From an uncultured Actinomycetes bacterium (GTDB taxonomy: Bacteria > Actinomycetota > Actinomycetes > Mycobacteriales > Mycobacteriaceae), in NCBI GenBank assembly GCA_903884065.1, contig CAISDL010000065.1:1-53512 (forward strand): DNA of 53,512 nt, written 5' to 3'. Positions within the stretch are counted from its first letter, which is position 1; the number at the start of each line of letters is the position of its first letter. The notes under the pieces are model-generated. The model worked only from the letters and a program-made list of their open reading frames with translations. It was not told the origin of the DNA and did no database searches. Below, piece after piece: positions 25,970-33,976 of the stretch. Made by a program: the position numbers and the translations under genes.

Positions 25970-26734
25970 TCAGCCCGCCGCCTGCTCCTCGGCCGCGGCC
26001 ATGGCAGCACCCACGATCCCGGCGGTATTGAGCAGCTGAGCGGCGACAACCGGGGTTCTGTTCTTCAGCAGGGGGATCCATTTGTCGGCCTTCTTGCTGA
26101 TCCCGCCACCGGCGATGATCAGATCGGGCCAGATCGCGTTCTCCACGGCGACGAGCACCTTGGTGACCTGCTTGCTCCACTTGCGGTAGCTCCAGCCCCT
26201 TCGTTCCATGACCGAGGAGGCTGCTCGTTGTTCGGCTTCCTTGCCGCCGACCTCGATATGCCCGAACTCGGTGTTGGGGAGCAGCATTCCGTGGTGGATC
26301 ACCGCCGAGCCGATTCCGGTGCCGAAGGTCAGCAGGACCACGACGCCGTCCCGGTTGCGGCCGGCGCCGTAGCGCTGTTCTGCCAGGCCGGCCGCATCGG
26401 CGTCGTTGAGGACGGTCACGCGCTGACCACCGACCGCCTTGCTGTAAATCTCCTCGGCGTTGCAGCCGATCCAGGACCGGTCGACATTGGCCGCGGTGTG
26501 CACGACGCCGTCGACCACGACACCGGGGTAACACACGCCCAGCGGGCCGGTCCAACCGAAGTGGTGCACCACCTCGGCGACCGCCCCGGCCACCGCGTCC
26601 GGTGTCGCCGGCTGCGGTGTCTCGATCCGGAACCTCTCGCCGACCAACTGGCCGGTGTCGAGGTCGACGATCGCACCCTTCACTCCGCTGCCGCCCACGT
26701 CGACACCGAGGGCTTGCCGTCCGGTCGAGGTCAT
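25970..26734 (-). CDS. ppgK: Polyphosphate glucokinase PpgK
   Basis: PpgK phosphorylates glucose to glucose-6-phosphate with polyphosphate or ATP. It is a ROK-type kinase of 254 residues. The phosphate-binding loop [15 protein letters not shown] is at residues 10-24. The segments [10 protein letters not shown] and [11 protein letters not shown] are the conserved active-site parts, and NDADAAG carries the catalytic aspartate. It lies upstream of sigA on the same strand, as in M. tuberculosis, and is divergent from the SuhB-type gene. Confidence 0.95.
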   Translation of the reverse strand: MTSTGRQALGVDVGGSGVKGAIVDLDTGQLVGERFRIETPQPATPDAVAGAVAEVVHHFGWTGPLGVCYPGVVVDGVVHTAANVDRSWIGCNAEEIYSKAVGGQRVTVLNDADAAGLAEQRYGAGRNRDGVVVLLTFGTGIGSAVIHHGMLLPNTEFGHIEVGGKEAEQRAASSVMERRGWSYRKWSKQVTKVLVAVENAIWPDLIIAGGGISKKADKWIPLLKNRTPVVAAQLLNTAGIVGAAMAAAEEQAAG

Positions 26735-26846
26735 GATGGTCCTCCCTGCGGTGGGGCGATTGAACCCCAGACTTTAGTTGGTGGGGTGGCCCAGAAGTCG
26801 GGATATGAGTGGGGATTACGAAGCCGATCGTGCTGCGATATGGGGC

Positions 26847-27683
26847 ATGAACACCGAGGGACCCGATCAGCTCCGTGAACTGGCCGAGCGACTGGCCGCC
26901 GAAGCGGCGGAGTTCGTACGGCGCCGCCGTCCCGGACTCGTCGATCACGGCGCCGACCCGGCGTGGGTGGCAACGAAGAGCAGTCCGACCGATCCGGTGA
27001 CCGTGGTCGACACCGAGACCGAGGAGTTGCTGCGCACCCGGCTGGCCCGGCTGCGCCCCGGTGAGCCGATTCTCGGAGAGGAGGGCGGCGGCCCGGAGCC
27101 CGGCGGGGCGGTGCGCTGGGTGGTCGATCCCATCGATGGCACGGTCAATTTCCTCTACGGGGTCCCGGCTTACGCCGTTTCGGTTGCCGCGCAGGTCGAC
27201 GGGGTCTCGATCGCCGGGGCGGTCGCCGACGTCGTCAGCGGGGAGATCTACTCGGCCGCAGTGGGCTGCGGAGCCCACGTCACCTCCGGCGGACAGCGGC
27301 GCCCGCTCCGGTGCAACGCGGTCGAGGACTTGGCAATGGCGTTGGTGGGCACCGGGTTCGGCTACGAGCCGCAGCGCCGGGGCGTCCAGGCCGCACTGCT
27401 GGCCCAGGTGCTTCCGATGGTGCGCGACGTGCGCCGGATCGGATCAGCGGCGCTCGATTTGTGCATGGTCGCCGCGGGTCGCCTCGACGCACACTACGAG
27501 CACGGGCTGCACGTGTGGGACTGGGCGGCGGGGGCGTTGATCGCCGCCGAGGCAGGTGCGGTGGTGTTGCTGCCCGGGGAAGCCGGGGGCGGTGCGCCGT
27601 TGCTGGTCGCGGCGGCTCCGGGAATCGCCGCCGAACTCATCGCGGTGCTGGATCGGCACGGGGGGCTGTGCCCGCTGCCGTGA
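26847..27683 (+). CDS. suhB: Inositol-1-monophosphatase family protein SuhB
   Basis: This magnesium-dependent phosphatase releases myo-inositol from its monophosphate, feeding phosphatidylinositol, mycothiol and lipomannan synthesis. The metal-binding motifs are present: ILGEEGGG (residues about 74-81), DPIDGTVNF (about 95-103) and WDWAAG (about 223-228). I chose ATG 26847 for 278 residues. ATG 26805 is also in frame and would give 292 residues, nearer to the M. tuberculosis length, so the start is uncertain. It is divergent from ppgK, and its stop touches the stop of cei. Confidence 0.92.
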   Translation: MNTEGPDQLRELAERLAAEAAEFVRRRRPGLVDHGADPAWVATKSSPTDPVTVVDTETEELLRTRLARLRPGEPILGEEGGGPEPGGAVRWVVDPIDGTVNFLYGVPAYAVSVAAQVDGVSIAGAVADVVSGEIYSAAVGCGAHVTSGGQRRPLRCNAVEDLAMALVGTGFGYEPQRRGVQAALLAQVLPMVRDVRRIGSAALDLCMVAAGRLDAHYEHGLHVWDWAAGALIAAEAGAVVLLPGEAGGGAPLLVAAAPGIAAELIAVLDRHGGLCPLP

Positions 27684-28334
27684 TCAGCAGCTGCCGCTGT
27701 GGATCTTGGTGATCAGCGCGGGATCCGCCGGTTCGTTCGCGCCCGGGCGTAGTCCGGACAGCACGGCGGCGATGTCGTCACTCGTGGTCAGCGAGGTGAA
27801 ATCGGTGCCGATCACCAAGTCGACCGAATCGTCTTTGCGGTCGTCCTGGTACAACTCGACGCAGGGTGCCACCAGCCAGGTCGCCGCCGCCCCGCTACGT
27901 CCGCCCTGCCCGAAGCGGATCTGTCCCTGGCAGGTCAGCCTCGTGCCCGCGTAGATCGGGTCGTTGGCCGCCGTGGGCGCCGCGAATCCCAGATCGCGCA
28001 GCGCGCCCGCGACCTCTCCCGCCTGACCGCCCTGCCCGCTGGCGTTCATCACCCGGATCTTGGTGTCGGCGAGCTTGGCAGGACCTACCTCCGCCATGGC
28101 TGAGCTACTGACCAGCCGGCCCAGCTTCGGCGCGGCGGGATCGGTCGGGGTGGGAGGGGCGTTGCACGCGGCCGCCTCGCCCACGTTCACCGGACGCGTC
28201 AGCACGAACGCCCACGACAGTGCGGTCAGGATCGCCAGGACGGTCACGGCCAGGATTGCCGGGCGGTAGTTGCGCCGGCGGAAGGGCTTTCCGCTCTTGT
28301 CGACGGCCGAGCCGTGGGTGATGTCAGCGACCAC
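27684..28334 (-). CDS. cei: Cell envelope integrity protein Cei (LytR C-terminal domain)
   Basis: This 216-residue protein has a short basic N-terminus, one membrane helix (about residues 25-47) and an extracytoplasmic domain of the LytR_C type. Rv2700 of M. tuberculosis, its relative, is needed for cell envelope integrity and virulence. The domain starts near KIRVMNASGQGGQAG, typical of LytR_C. The GTG start has no ribosome binding site but lies 6 nt after a TACAGT hexamer, suggesting a leaderless transcript. The stop codon abuts the convergent suhB stop (TGATCA). Confidence 0.88.
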   Translation of the reverse strand: MVADITHGSAVDKSGKPFRRRNYRPAILAVTVLAILTALSWAFVLTRPVNVGEAAACNAPPTPTDPAAPKLGRLVSSSAMAEVGPAKLADTKIRVMNASGQGGQAGEVAGALRDLGFAAPTAANDPIYAGTRLTCQGQIRFGQGGRSGAAATWLVAPCVELYQDDRKDDSVDLVIGTDFTSLTTSDDIAAVLSGLRPGANEPADPALITKIHSGSC

Positions 28335-28340
28335 GTGTGC

Positions 28341-28346
28341 ACTGTA
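28341..28346 (-). promoter_or_regulatory. -10 element (TACAGT) for leaderless cei
   Basis: On the minus strand TACAGT is followed by 6 nt and then the GTG start of cei. With no Shine-Dalgarno sequence this geometry suggests that transcription starts at the start codon. Confidence 0.55.
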
Positions 28347-28520
28347 GATGCCACCCGCTACTCTGAGCACCCTCGGTGCCGTGGAGAAGCCATGGCGGCG
28401 TAGAACCAATGTGACGTAATTCACAGCCGAACACTCCATGAACAGGGCACGAATCGTGTGGCACATGCGTTCGTCGCTGATACAAAGCCATGCTGAGGTC
28501 GCGCATTAGGGGAAGGGACG

Positions 28521-28823
28521 ATGGCTACTGACTACGACGCCCCACGGCGTACCGAAACCGACGAGGTCTCGGAGGATTCACTCGAGGAACTGACTGCGCG
28601 CCGTAATGAGGCGCAGTCAGCCGTCGTCGACGTCGACGAGACGGAATCGGCGGAGTCCTTCGAACTGCCGGGTGCTGACCTGTCCGGCGAGGAACTGTCT
28701 GTCCGCGTCGTGCCCAAGCAAGCCGACGAGTTCACCTGCTCGAGCTGTTTTCTGGTGCATCACCGCAGCCGTCTCGCCAGCGAGAAGAACGGCGAGTTGA
28801 TCTGCACCGACTGCGCGGCCTGA
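28521..28823 (+). CDS. DUF4193 small protein (Rv2699c-type)
   Basis: This 100-residue acidic protein has the length of Rv2699c. The C-terminal third carries FTCSSCFLVHHRSRLA and ICTDCAA, forming two CxxC pairs of a probable zinc ribbon. The N-terminal two thirds are rich in Asp, Glu and Ser and probably disordered. The family is highly conserved and, in M. tuberculosis, reported to be important for growth; the role is unknown. GGGGAAGGGA precedes the ATG. Confidence 0.87.
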   Translation: MATDYDAPRRTETDEVSEDSLEELTARRNEAQSAVVDVDETESAESFELPGADLSGEELSVRVVPKQADEFTCSSCFLVHHRSRLASEKNGELICTDCAA

Positions 28824-28834
28824 CGGCTCGCAGA

Positions 28835-29311
28835 TCAGCTTCGCAGTGCCGACAGGACCCGTTCGGGATGGCGGCTGCTGACCAACCAGTACGGCGTCGG
28901 GTCGTCGGGGTCGTCAAGGACCACCAGCACCATGGGACCCACCCAGTTGCGGTGCAGCACGTATGCGGCGGGATCCAGTTGGCGGCCCAGTGCGGCCGAC
29001 TTCGCGCTTCGCGGGACGGCCGCCGAACGGGTCACCACCGATAACGGGAGATGAGCGGGCCCCGCCCACAGTTCGACGTCGGCGCCGGTACTGATGACCT
29101 GCACCTCCATGCGGCCCAGCCACAGCAACACGCCGACGGCGACGGGAGCGAGGACCGCATAGGGCAGCCAGTTGGGGAGATTGCGCACGCCCATGTTCAC
29201 CTCGGCGGCCAGCAGGGCCGACAACCCGAGACCGATCGGCCACCACCACCACGGCACCCACAGCCGTTCCCGGTACCGCACGGTTTGCGTGGCGACCTGC
29301 GAACGAGACAC
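28835..29311 (-). CDS. DUF3093 membrane protein (Rv2698-type)
   Basis: This 158-residue protein has two membrane helices (about residues 17-37 and 50-66), beginning with a tryptophan-rich VPWWWWPIG segment, and a C-terminal soluble domain. It matches DUF3093, conserved in actinobacteria with no known function. GTG 29311 is chosen; longer frames would cross the divergent dut promoter. It converges with the DUF4193 gene (11 nt between stops) and is divergent from dut. Confidence 0.83.
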   Translation of the reverse strand: MSRSQVATQTVRYRERLWVPWWWWPIGLGLSALLAAEVNMGVRNLPNWLPYAVLAPVAVGVLLWLGRMEVQVISTGADVELWAGPAHLPLSVVTRSAAVPRSAKSAALGRQLDPAAYVLHRNWVGPMVLVVLDDPDDPTPYWLVSSRHPERVLSALRS

Positions 29312-29336
29312 GCGGCCAAGGGTAGTCTTTGCCTTC

Positions 29337-29801
29337 GTGCACAGCAGTCTCGCAGTGGTTCGCCTGGACCGGGATCTCCCCATGCCGGCCCGCGCCCACG
29401 ACGGCGACGCCGGTGTCGATCTCTACAGCACCGAGAACGTTGAACTGGCGCCCGGACGCCGCGCCCTGGTATCCACCGGCATCGCGGTGGCGATTCCGCA
29501 CGGCATGGTGGGCCTGGTTCATCCCCGGTCTGGTTTGGCTGCGCGCGTGGGGCTTTCGATCGTCAACAGTCCGGGCACCATCGACGCCGGTTACCGCGGT
29601 GAGATCAAGATTTCGCTAATCAACCTCGATCCCGACACCCCGATCGTCATTCACCGGGGTGATCGCATCGCCCAGTTGGTGGTCCAGCGCGTCGAACTCC
29701 CAGAACTGGTTGAGGTGGCCTCCTTCGACGAGGCCGGCCTGGCTGATACCACCCGTGGTCACGGCGGCCACGGTTCCTCCGGCGGACATGCGAGTTTGTG
29801 A
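29337..29801 (+). CDS. dut: Deoxyuridine triphosphatase Dut
   Basis: Dut hydrolyses dUTP to dUMP, keeping uracil out of DNA and supplying the thymidylate precursor. It is a homotrimer of 154 residues, the M. tuberculosis length. The five motifs are visible: [36 protein letters not shown], and the C-terminal [12 protein letters not shown] that closes the active site. The GTG start lacks a clear ribosome binding site, and a TAGTCT hexamer lies 8-9 nt upstream, so the transcript may be leaderless. The stop overlaps the next start in ATGA. Confidence 0.96.
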   Translation: MHSSLAVVRLDRDLPMPARAHDGDAGVDLYSTENVELAPGRRALVSTGIAVAIPHGMVGLVHPRSGLAARVGLSIVNSPGTIDAGYRGEIKISLINLDPDTPIVIHRGDRIAQLVVQRVELPELVEVASFDEAGLADTTRGHGGHGSSGGHASL

Positions 29802-30628
29802 TGGCATTCGGTAGACGTAAACACGATCGGGACGGCGGGACGGGCCACGAGGCGGTCCCGGAGGGTGCTTCCGAGGGCGCAGTCGAGGAGAACCCCACTG
29901 AGGTCGTCGAGGAGTATCCGGAGGAGTCAGTGGTCTGGGACGGTGACGGCGGCCCGTTCGACATCGAGGACTTCGACACCCCCGAGCAGGCGGCCGTGGC
30001 CCGGCTCGATCTGGGTTCGGTGCTCATCCCGATGCCCCCCGGCGGGCAGGTCCAGGTGGAGTTCAACCAGACCGGCGTTCCCACGGCGATCTGGGTGGTG
30101 ACCCCCAACGGCCGGTTCACCATCGCCGCGTACGCCGCGCCGAAGTCACCCGGACTATGGCGCGAGGTGGCCGCCGAGTTGGCGGAGGCACTGCGCAACG
30201 ACAATGCCGCGGTGACCATCGAGGACGGCCCGTGGGGCCGCGAGGTGGTGGGCACCGGTGCCGGAGCGGTCCGCTTCATCGGCGTGGACGGCTTCCGCTG
30301 GATGATCCGATGCGTGGTCAACGGCATGCCGCAATCGATGCCGGCCCTGGCGGCCGAGGCGCGGGATGCGCTGGCCGACACGGTGGTTCGCCGTGGTGAG
30401 ACTCCGCTGCCGGTACGGACACCGCTGCCGGTGGAGCTTCCCGAGGAACTCGCCGCCCAGATGCAGGCGGCCGCCGCCCAGCAGGCCCAGCAGCAGCAGG
30501 CGATGATCGCCGCCCAACAGGCCTACCTGGCTCAGCAGCAACAACTCCAGCAGCAGCAGGCCCAGGAGCGCCTCAACGCCTCCGGTTCGGCCATGCAGCA
30601 GTTGCGCAGCACCAGCACCGGCGGCTAA
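29801..30628 (+). CDS. DUF3710 protein (Rv2696c-type)
   Basis: This 275-residue soluble protein belongs to DUF3710. It starts at ATG 29801 (beginning MAFGRRK) overlapping the dut stop, so it is translationally coupled to dut. The middle (about residues 70-215) is the conserved domain. The end is strongly glutamine-rich, with runs such as QQAQQQQ, and is probably coiled or disordered. The function is unknown. It converges with the hydrolase gene, whose stop overlaps within CTAA. Confidence 0.85.
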   Translation: MAFGRRKHDRDGGTGHEAVPEGASEGAVEENPTEVVEEYPEESVVWDGDGGPFDIEDFDTPEQAAVARLDLGSVLIPMPPGGQVQVEFNQTGVPTAIWVVTPNGRFTIAAYAAPKSPGLWREVAAELAEALRNDNAAVTIEDGPWGREVVGTGAGAVRFIGVDGFRWMIRCVVNGMPQSMPALAAEARDALADTVVRRGETPLPVRTPLPVELPEELAAQMQAAAAQQAQQQQAMIAAQQAYLAQQQQLQQQQAQERLNASGSAMQQLRSTSTGG

Positions 30629-31350
30629 TCGATCGCCTGCAGGGCATCGACACAGGCCCCCCCGAGCAGCGCCGGTCGTGGCCCGAACTCCTCGAGACGA
30701 ATCGTGCGGAGGGCGGCGCGGGGCGCCCACGACGTCCAGTCGGCGGCCACCGAAGCGGGGTGAATCGCGTCGTCGGACGCCGCGATGACAGCCAGTGGGA
30801 CGCTCAGGCGGCGCAGATCCTCGGCAGTGGGTCCCACGTAGGCGGCAGCCTCGTCCATCGCGTCGGGCAGCGCCGGCCATTGTCGCCGCCAGGAGCGCGC
30901 CAGTTCGTCGGCCAACCACCATGGGCTCGAGGACCGCATCGCCGCCGTGGTGGCCTCCAGACCGTCCCGACGCAGGGTTGCGGCGGTATGGCGGGCAGAG
31001 ACCGCCGCCGGAGCGCCGTTGGGGGCGCCGGTCCACGGCGGCAGCACGGCCAGCACCGCCGCGGTGTGGTCCGGGTGTGTCATTGCCCACCGGACGGCAA
31101 GCGCCGCGCCGAGGGACACTCCGCCGACCGCGATGCGAGCGGAGTCCCCGGACTGTTCCCGCGACTGTCTCAGGACCCCGTCCAGCGCCTCCAGATAGCC
31201 GTCGACCAATCGCTCCGGCTCGGGCGCGACGCTGACCACCACCGCGCCGGCCCGGGACAGTGGCCCGGCCAGAGCCCGGGTGAGGTAGTCGTCATCGGAA
31301 CCCGTCCCGGGCAGCAGGACGGTCACGAGACCCTGCACGCTGATCGCCAC
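30625..31350 (-). CDS. Alpha/beta hydrolase-fold protein (Rv2695-type)
   Basis: This 241-residue protein has the alpha/beta hydrolase fold: the opening strand VTVLLPGTGSDDDY, the nucleophile elbow GGVSLGAALA (Ser about 97), an acid in VIAASDDAIHPAS and a C-terminal strand. The catalytic histidine may be the one in AIHP. No signal peptide is visible. The substrate is unknown. It starts at GTG 31350 and stands opposite to the OB-fold gene. Confidence 0.82.
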   Translation of the reverse strand: MAISVQGLVTVLLPGTGSDDDYLTRALAGPLSRAGAVVVSVAPEPERLVDGYLEALDGVLRQSREQSGDSARIAVGGVSLGAALAVRWAMTHPDHTAAVLAVLPPWTGAPNGAPAAVSARHTAATLRRDGLEATTAAMRSSSPWWLADELARSWRRQWPALPDAMDEAAAYVGPTAEDLRRLSVPLAVIAASDDAIHPASVAADWTSWAPRAALRTIRLEEFGPRPALLGGACVDALQAID

Positions 31351-31465
31351 CCCACGATGGTGCCCCGCCGGGCGCGTCCGCGGAATTCGGGGTACGGCTC
31401 ATGGCGTCGCGGAACCAAGAGGTCTACCGTGACGGTGGCACTGTGATCGAACTTCAGGAGAGACC

Positions 31466-31837
31466 ATGGCCACGGCCGAAGGTTTTGTGCGTCGTCTGAC
31501 CAAGAGGCTGACGGAGAGTCCCGAGGCGCGCGACGCCGAGGAACTCAGCGATGAGGCCGTCAACACCGGCGCCCAGCGCGCCGTGGACTGTTGTCGCGGT
31601 CAGGAGGTCACCATGGTGGGCCAGCTGCGCAGCGTCGAGACCAACGCGAAGGGCTGCGCCGGGGGAGTCCGGGCCGACTTCTTCGACGGCACCGACTCGG
31701 TGACGCTGGTCTGGCTGGGGCAGCGCCGAATCCCCGGCATCGAGTGCGGACGAACCCTTCGGGTGCGCGGCCGGCTCGGCGTGCTCGACAACGGCAGCAA
31801 GGCGATTTACAACCCGCACTACGAGATTCAGCGTTGA
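31466..31837 (+). CDS. OB-fold nucleic-acid-binding domain protein (Rv2694c-type)
   Basis: This 123-residue protein has an N-terminal helix and an OB-fold (about residues 45-122) with VTMVGQLRSVE, VTLVWLGQRRIPGI and LRVRGRLGVLD. Such single-stranded nucleic-acid-binding folds resemble that of the aminoacyl-tRNA and RecG domains. CAGGAG precedes the ATG. Its stop overlaps the TTG start of the DUF3159 gene. Role unknown. Confidence 0.83.
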   Translation: MATAEGFVRRLTKRLTESPEARDAEELSDEAVNTGAQRAVDCCRGQEVTMVGQLRSVETNAKGCAGGVRADFFDGTDSVTLVWLGQRRIPGIECGRTLRVRGRLGVLDNGSKAIYNPHYEIQR

Positions 31838-32544
31838 GTCCGGTCGAACCCGAGGCCGACACCACCTCAGGCGCCAAGAAGACTCCCGGCCAGGCCCTGC
31901 TGGGTCAGATGGGCGGGGTGTCCGGCCTGATTTACTCCGCGCTGCCGGTGGCGGTGCTGGTGCCGATGAACACGGCCTTCGGACTGCTGCCCGCGCTGGC
32001 CGCCGCGCTGGGCGTGGCCGCGGCGATCCTGATTTGGCGCCTCATCCGGCACGACTCCGTGCAACCGGCGGTCGCCGGATTCTTCGGCGTCGGTGTCAGC
32101 GCGCTGATCGCCTGGCTGGTGGGAGCCTCGAAGGGCTACTTCCTGCTGGGAATCTGGACGTCGCTGGCCTGGGCGGTGGTTTTCGGGCTGTCGGTGCTCA
32201 TTCGCCGCCCGATCGTCGGATACATCTGGAGCTGGGTGAACGGGCACGACCGCGCCTGGCGACAGTCCCGCAAGGCAGTGCTGGCCTTCGACGCCGCGAC
32301 GCTGGTGTGGGTCGCGGTGTTCGCCGCTCGGTTCGCCGTTCAGCACCACCTCTACGACGCCGACAAGACCGGCTGGCTGGGGGTGGCCCGCATCGCGATG
32401 GGCTGGCCGTTGGCCGCGGTGGGCGCGCTGGTCACCTATCTGGCGATCCGCACCGCGCAACGTGCGCTGCACGCCGAGCGCGCCGCCCAGCGCACCGACT
32501 GCTGGCCGACCGCGCGCGTCGACCATGCCACGGGTTCCGACTGA
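31834..32544 (+). CDS. DUF3159 membrane protein (Rv2693c-type)
   Basis: This 236-residue protein has about six membrane helices between residues 30 and 215, with the conserved segments GGVSGLIYSALPV and RRPIVGYIW. It fits DUF3159, a family of unknown function in actinobacteria. The rare TTG start at 31834 overlaps the preceding stop in TTGA and is the only start that makes the protein begin before its first helix without entering the previous gene. It is therefore translationally coupled. Confidence 0.83.
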   Translation: MSPVEPEADTTSGAKKTPGQALLGQMGGVSGLIYSALPVAVLVPMNTAFGLLPALAAALGVAAAILIWRLIRHDSVQPAVAGFFGVGVSALIAWLVGASKGYFLLGIWTSLAWAVVFGLSVLIRRPIVGYIWSWVNGHDRAWRQSRKAVLAFDAATLVWVAVFAARFAVQHHLYDADKTGWLGVARIAMGWPLAAVGALVTYLAIRTAQRALHAERAAQRTDCWPTARVDHATGSD

Positions 32545-32548
32545 CGGC

Positions 32549-33211
32549 TCAGGCGCCTTCGTTCAACAGTCGTCTCAGATCGACCTCCACGTCGGGTGCT
32601 GCCACGAACAGCAGTTCGTCGCCACCCTCCAGCGGTTGGTCGGGCTCGGGAACGATCACCCGCTGGCCGCGCAGGATCGTCACCAGCGCGACGTCACGAG
32701 GCAGTTCCAGCTTGCGGACGGGCCTGCCGCCCCACGGGGTGTCGTCAGGCAGGGTGACCTCCACCAGGTTGGCGTTGCCCTTGCGGAATTCCATCAGGCG
32801 CACCACGTCGCCGATCGCGAAAGCCTCCTCGACCAGCGAGGCCAGCATCCGCGGTGTCGACACCGCGACGTCCACTCCCCAGGCGTTGTCGAAGAGCCAT
32901 TCATTGCGCGGGTCGTTGACCCGGGCGACCACCCGCGGCACGGCGAACTCCGTCTTGGCCAGCAGGGACAGCACGACGTTGGCCTTGTCGTCGCCGGTCG
33001 CGGCGATCACCACGTCGAACTCCTCCAATTGCATCGCTTCGAGCAGGCTCAACTCGCAGGCGTCGCCGAACAGCCAGTGAGCGGCCGGGATCGCGTCGAC
33101 GTCGAAGTGGCCGGGGTTGCGTTCGATGAGGGAGACGTCGTGGGAGTTCTCCACCAGTTCGCGGGCGATGGACCGCCCGACGGCTCCCGCCCCGGCGATC
33201 GCGACCTTCAT
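32549..33211 (-). CDS. ceoC: TrkA-type potassium regulator CeoC
   Basis: This 220-residue protein has a Rossmann TrkA_N domain (VAIAGAGAVGRSIA at the start, about 1-130) and a TrkA_C domain (about 135-220). Such proteins bind NAD or adenine nucleotides and gate K+ transporters. In M. tuberculosis CeoB and CeoC (Rv2691, Rv2692) are the Trk regulators. ATG 33211 overlaps the ceoB stop by 4 nt, so the pair is coupled. Longer readings up to 33520 would lie inside ceoB and are rejected. Confidence 0.92.
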   Translation of the reverse strand: MKVAIAGAGAVGRSIARELVENSHDVSLIERNPGHFDVDAIPAAHWLFGDACELSLLEAMQLEEFDVVIAATGDDKANVVLSLLAKTEFAVPRVVARVNDPRNEWLFDNAWGVDVAVSTPRMLASLVEEAFAIGDVVRLMEFRKGNANLVEVTLPDDTPWGGRPVRKLELPRDVALVTILRGQRVIVPEPDQPLEGGDELLFVAAPDVEVDLRRLLNEGA

Positions 33212-33879
33212 TCCCCGACCCCTTCCGCGGGTGGCTGGTGGGCGATGGCCAGCGCCTCGCCGGCACTCCCGGACACGGCCGCCAGGTACACCTGGTCGCC
33301 GGCCTGGATAACGGTCCTCGGTTCGGGCAACACCCCGGTTCCGAACCGGATGAGGAAGGCCGCCCGGGCTCCGGTCGCCTCCTCCAGAGTGGCCACCCGA
33401 TGGCCGACCCAGCCTTCGTTGAGGTCCAATTCGGCAACCACGACGGTGCCGGTGGGGTCCCGCCACCCGGTGGTCTCCGTTTCCCGGGTCAGCGTGTTCA
33501 GCAGCCGGTCGGTCGTCCACGGCACCGTCGCCACGGTGGGGATGCCGAGCCGCTCGTAGACTGCCGCACGCTTGGCGTCATAGATGCGCGCCACGACCCG
33601 TTGCACACCGAACATCTCCCGGGCCACCCGGGCCGAGATGATGTTGGAGTTGTCACCGGAGGACACTGCGGCGAACGCGTCCGCGCCCTCAATTCCGGCG
33701 CGTAGCAACACATCCCGGTCGAATCCCATGCCCTGGATCCGCTCGCCGGCGAACTCCGGGGAGAGCCGGTGGAACGCGTTGGGGTCGCGATCGATGATCG
33801 CCACCTCGTGCCCCAGCCGCGACAGCGCCTCGGCAAGCGATGCGCCGACCCGGCCGCAACCCATCACCACAACCCGCAC
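33208..33879 (-). CDS. ceoB: TrkA-type potassium regulator CeoB
   Basis: This 223-residue protein has an N-terminal Rossmann domain with VVMGCGRVGASLA and the acidic end IIDRDPNAF, which binds NAD-type ligands, and a C-terminal TrkA_C domain. It is the first gene of a coupled pair with ceoC, and together they probably form a gating complex. AAAGGA precedes the GTG start. The gene is divergent from a KimA-like transporter, its probable partner; no TrkH-type channel gene is seen in the window. Confidence 0.92.
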   Translation of the reverse strand: MRVVVMGCGRVGASLAEALSRLGHEVAIIDRDPNAFHRLSPEFAGERIQGMGFDRDVLLRAGIEGADAFAAVSSGDNSNIISARVAREMFGVQRVVARIYDAKRAAVYERLGIPTVATVPWTTDRLLNTLTRETETTGWRDPTGTVVVAELDLNEGWVGHRVATLEEATGARAAFLIRFGTGVLPEPRTVIQAGDQVYLAAVSGSAGEALAIAHQPPAEGVGE

Positions 33880-33962
33880 CTGAATGTCCTTTCGCGGAGT
33901 TCGTGTGCCGGCCCGCGGGGGCCGTGCGGTATGGGAACGCTACCGCGATTCGACCGAAGGCC

Positions 33963-33968
33963 TACCCT
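33963..33968 (+). promoter_or_regulatory. -10 element (TACCCT) for a likely leaderless transcript
   Basis: TACCCT ends 8 nt before the GTG at 33977 and no ribosome binding site is seen between them. It supports GTG 33977 as start of the KimA-like transporter. Confidence 0.4.
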
Positions 33969-33976
33969 TGGCACTC

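Noticed and set aside
25569..27278. 569-residue minus-strand frame across sigA, ppgK and suhB
   Set aside because: It is out of frame with sigA and ppgK on the same strand and has no homologous pattern.
32549..33520. 323-residue version of CeoC
   Set aside because: The additional N-terminus overlaps ceoB in another frame; the Rossmann strand starts directly after ATG 33211.
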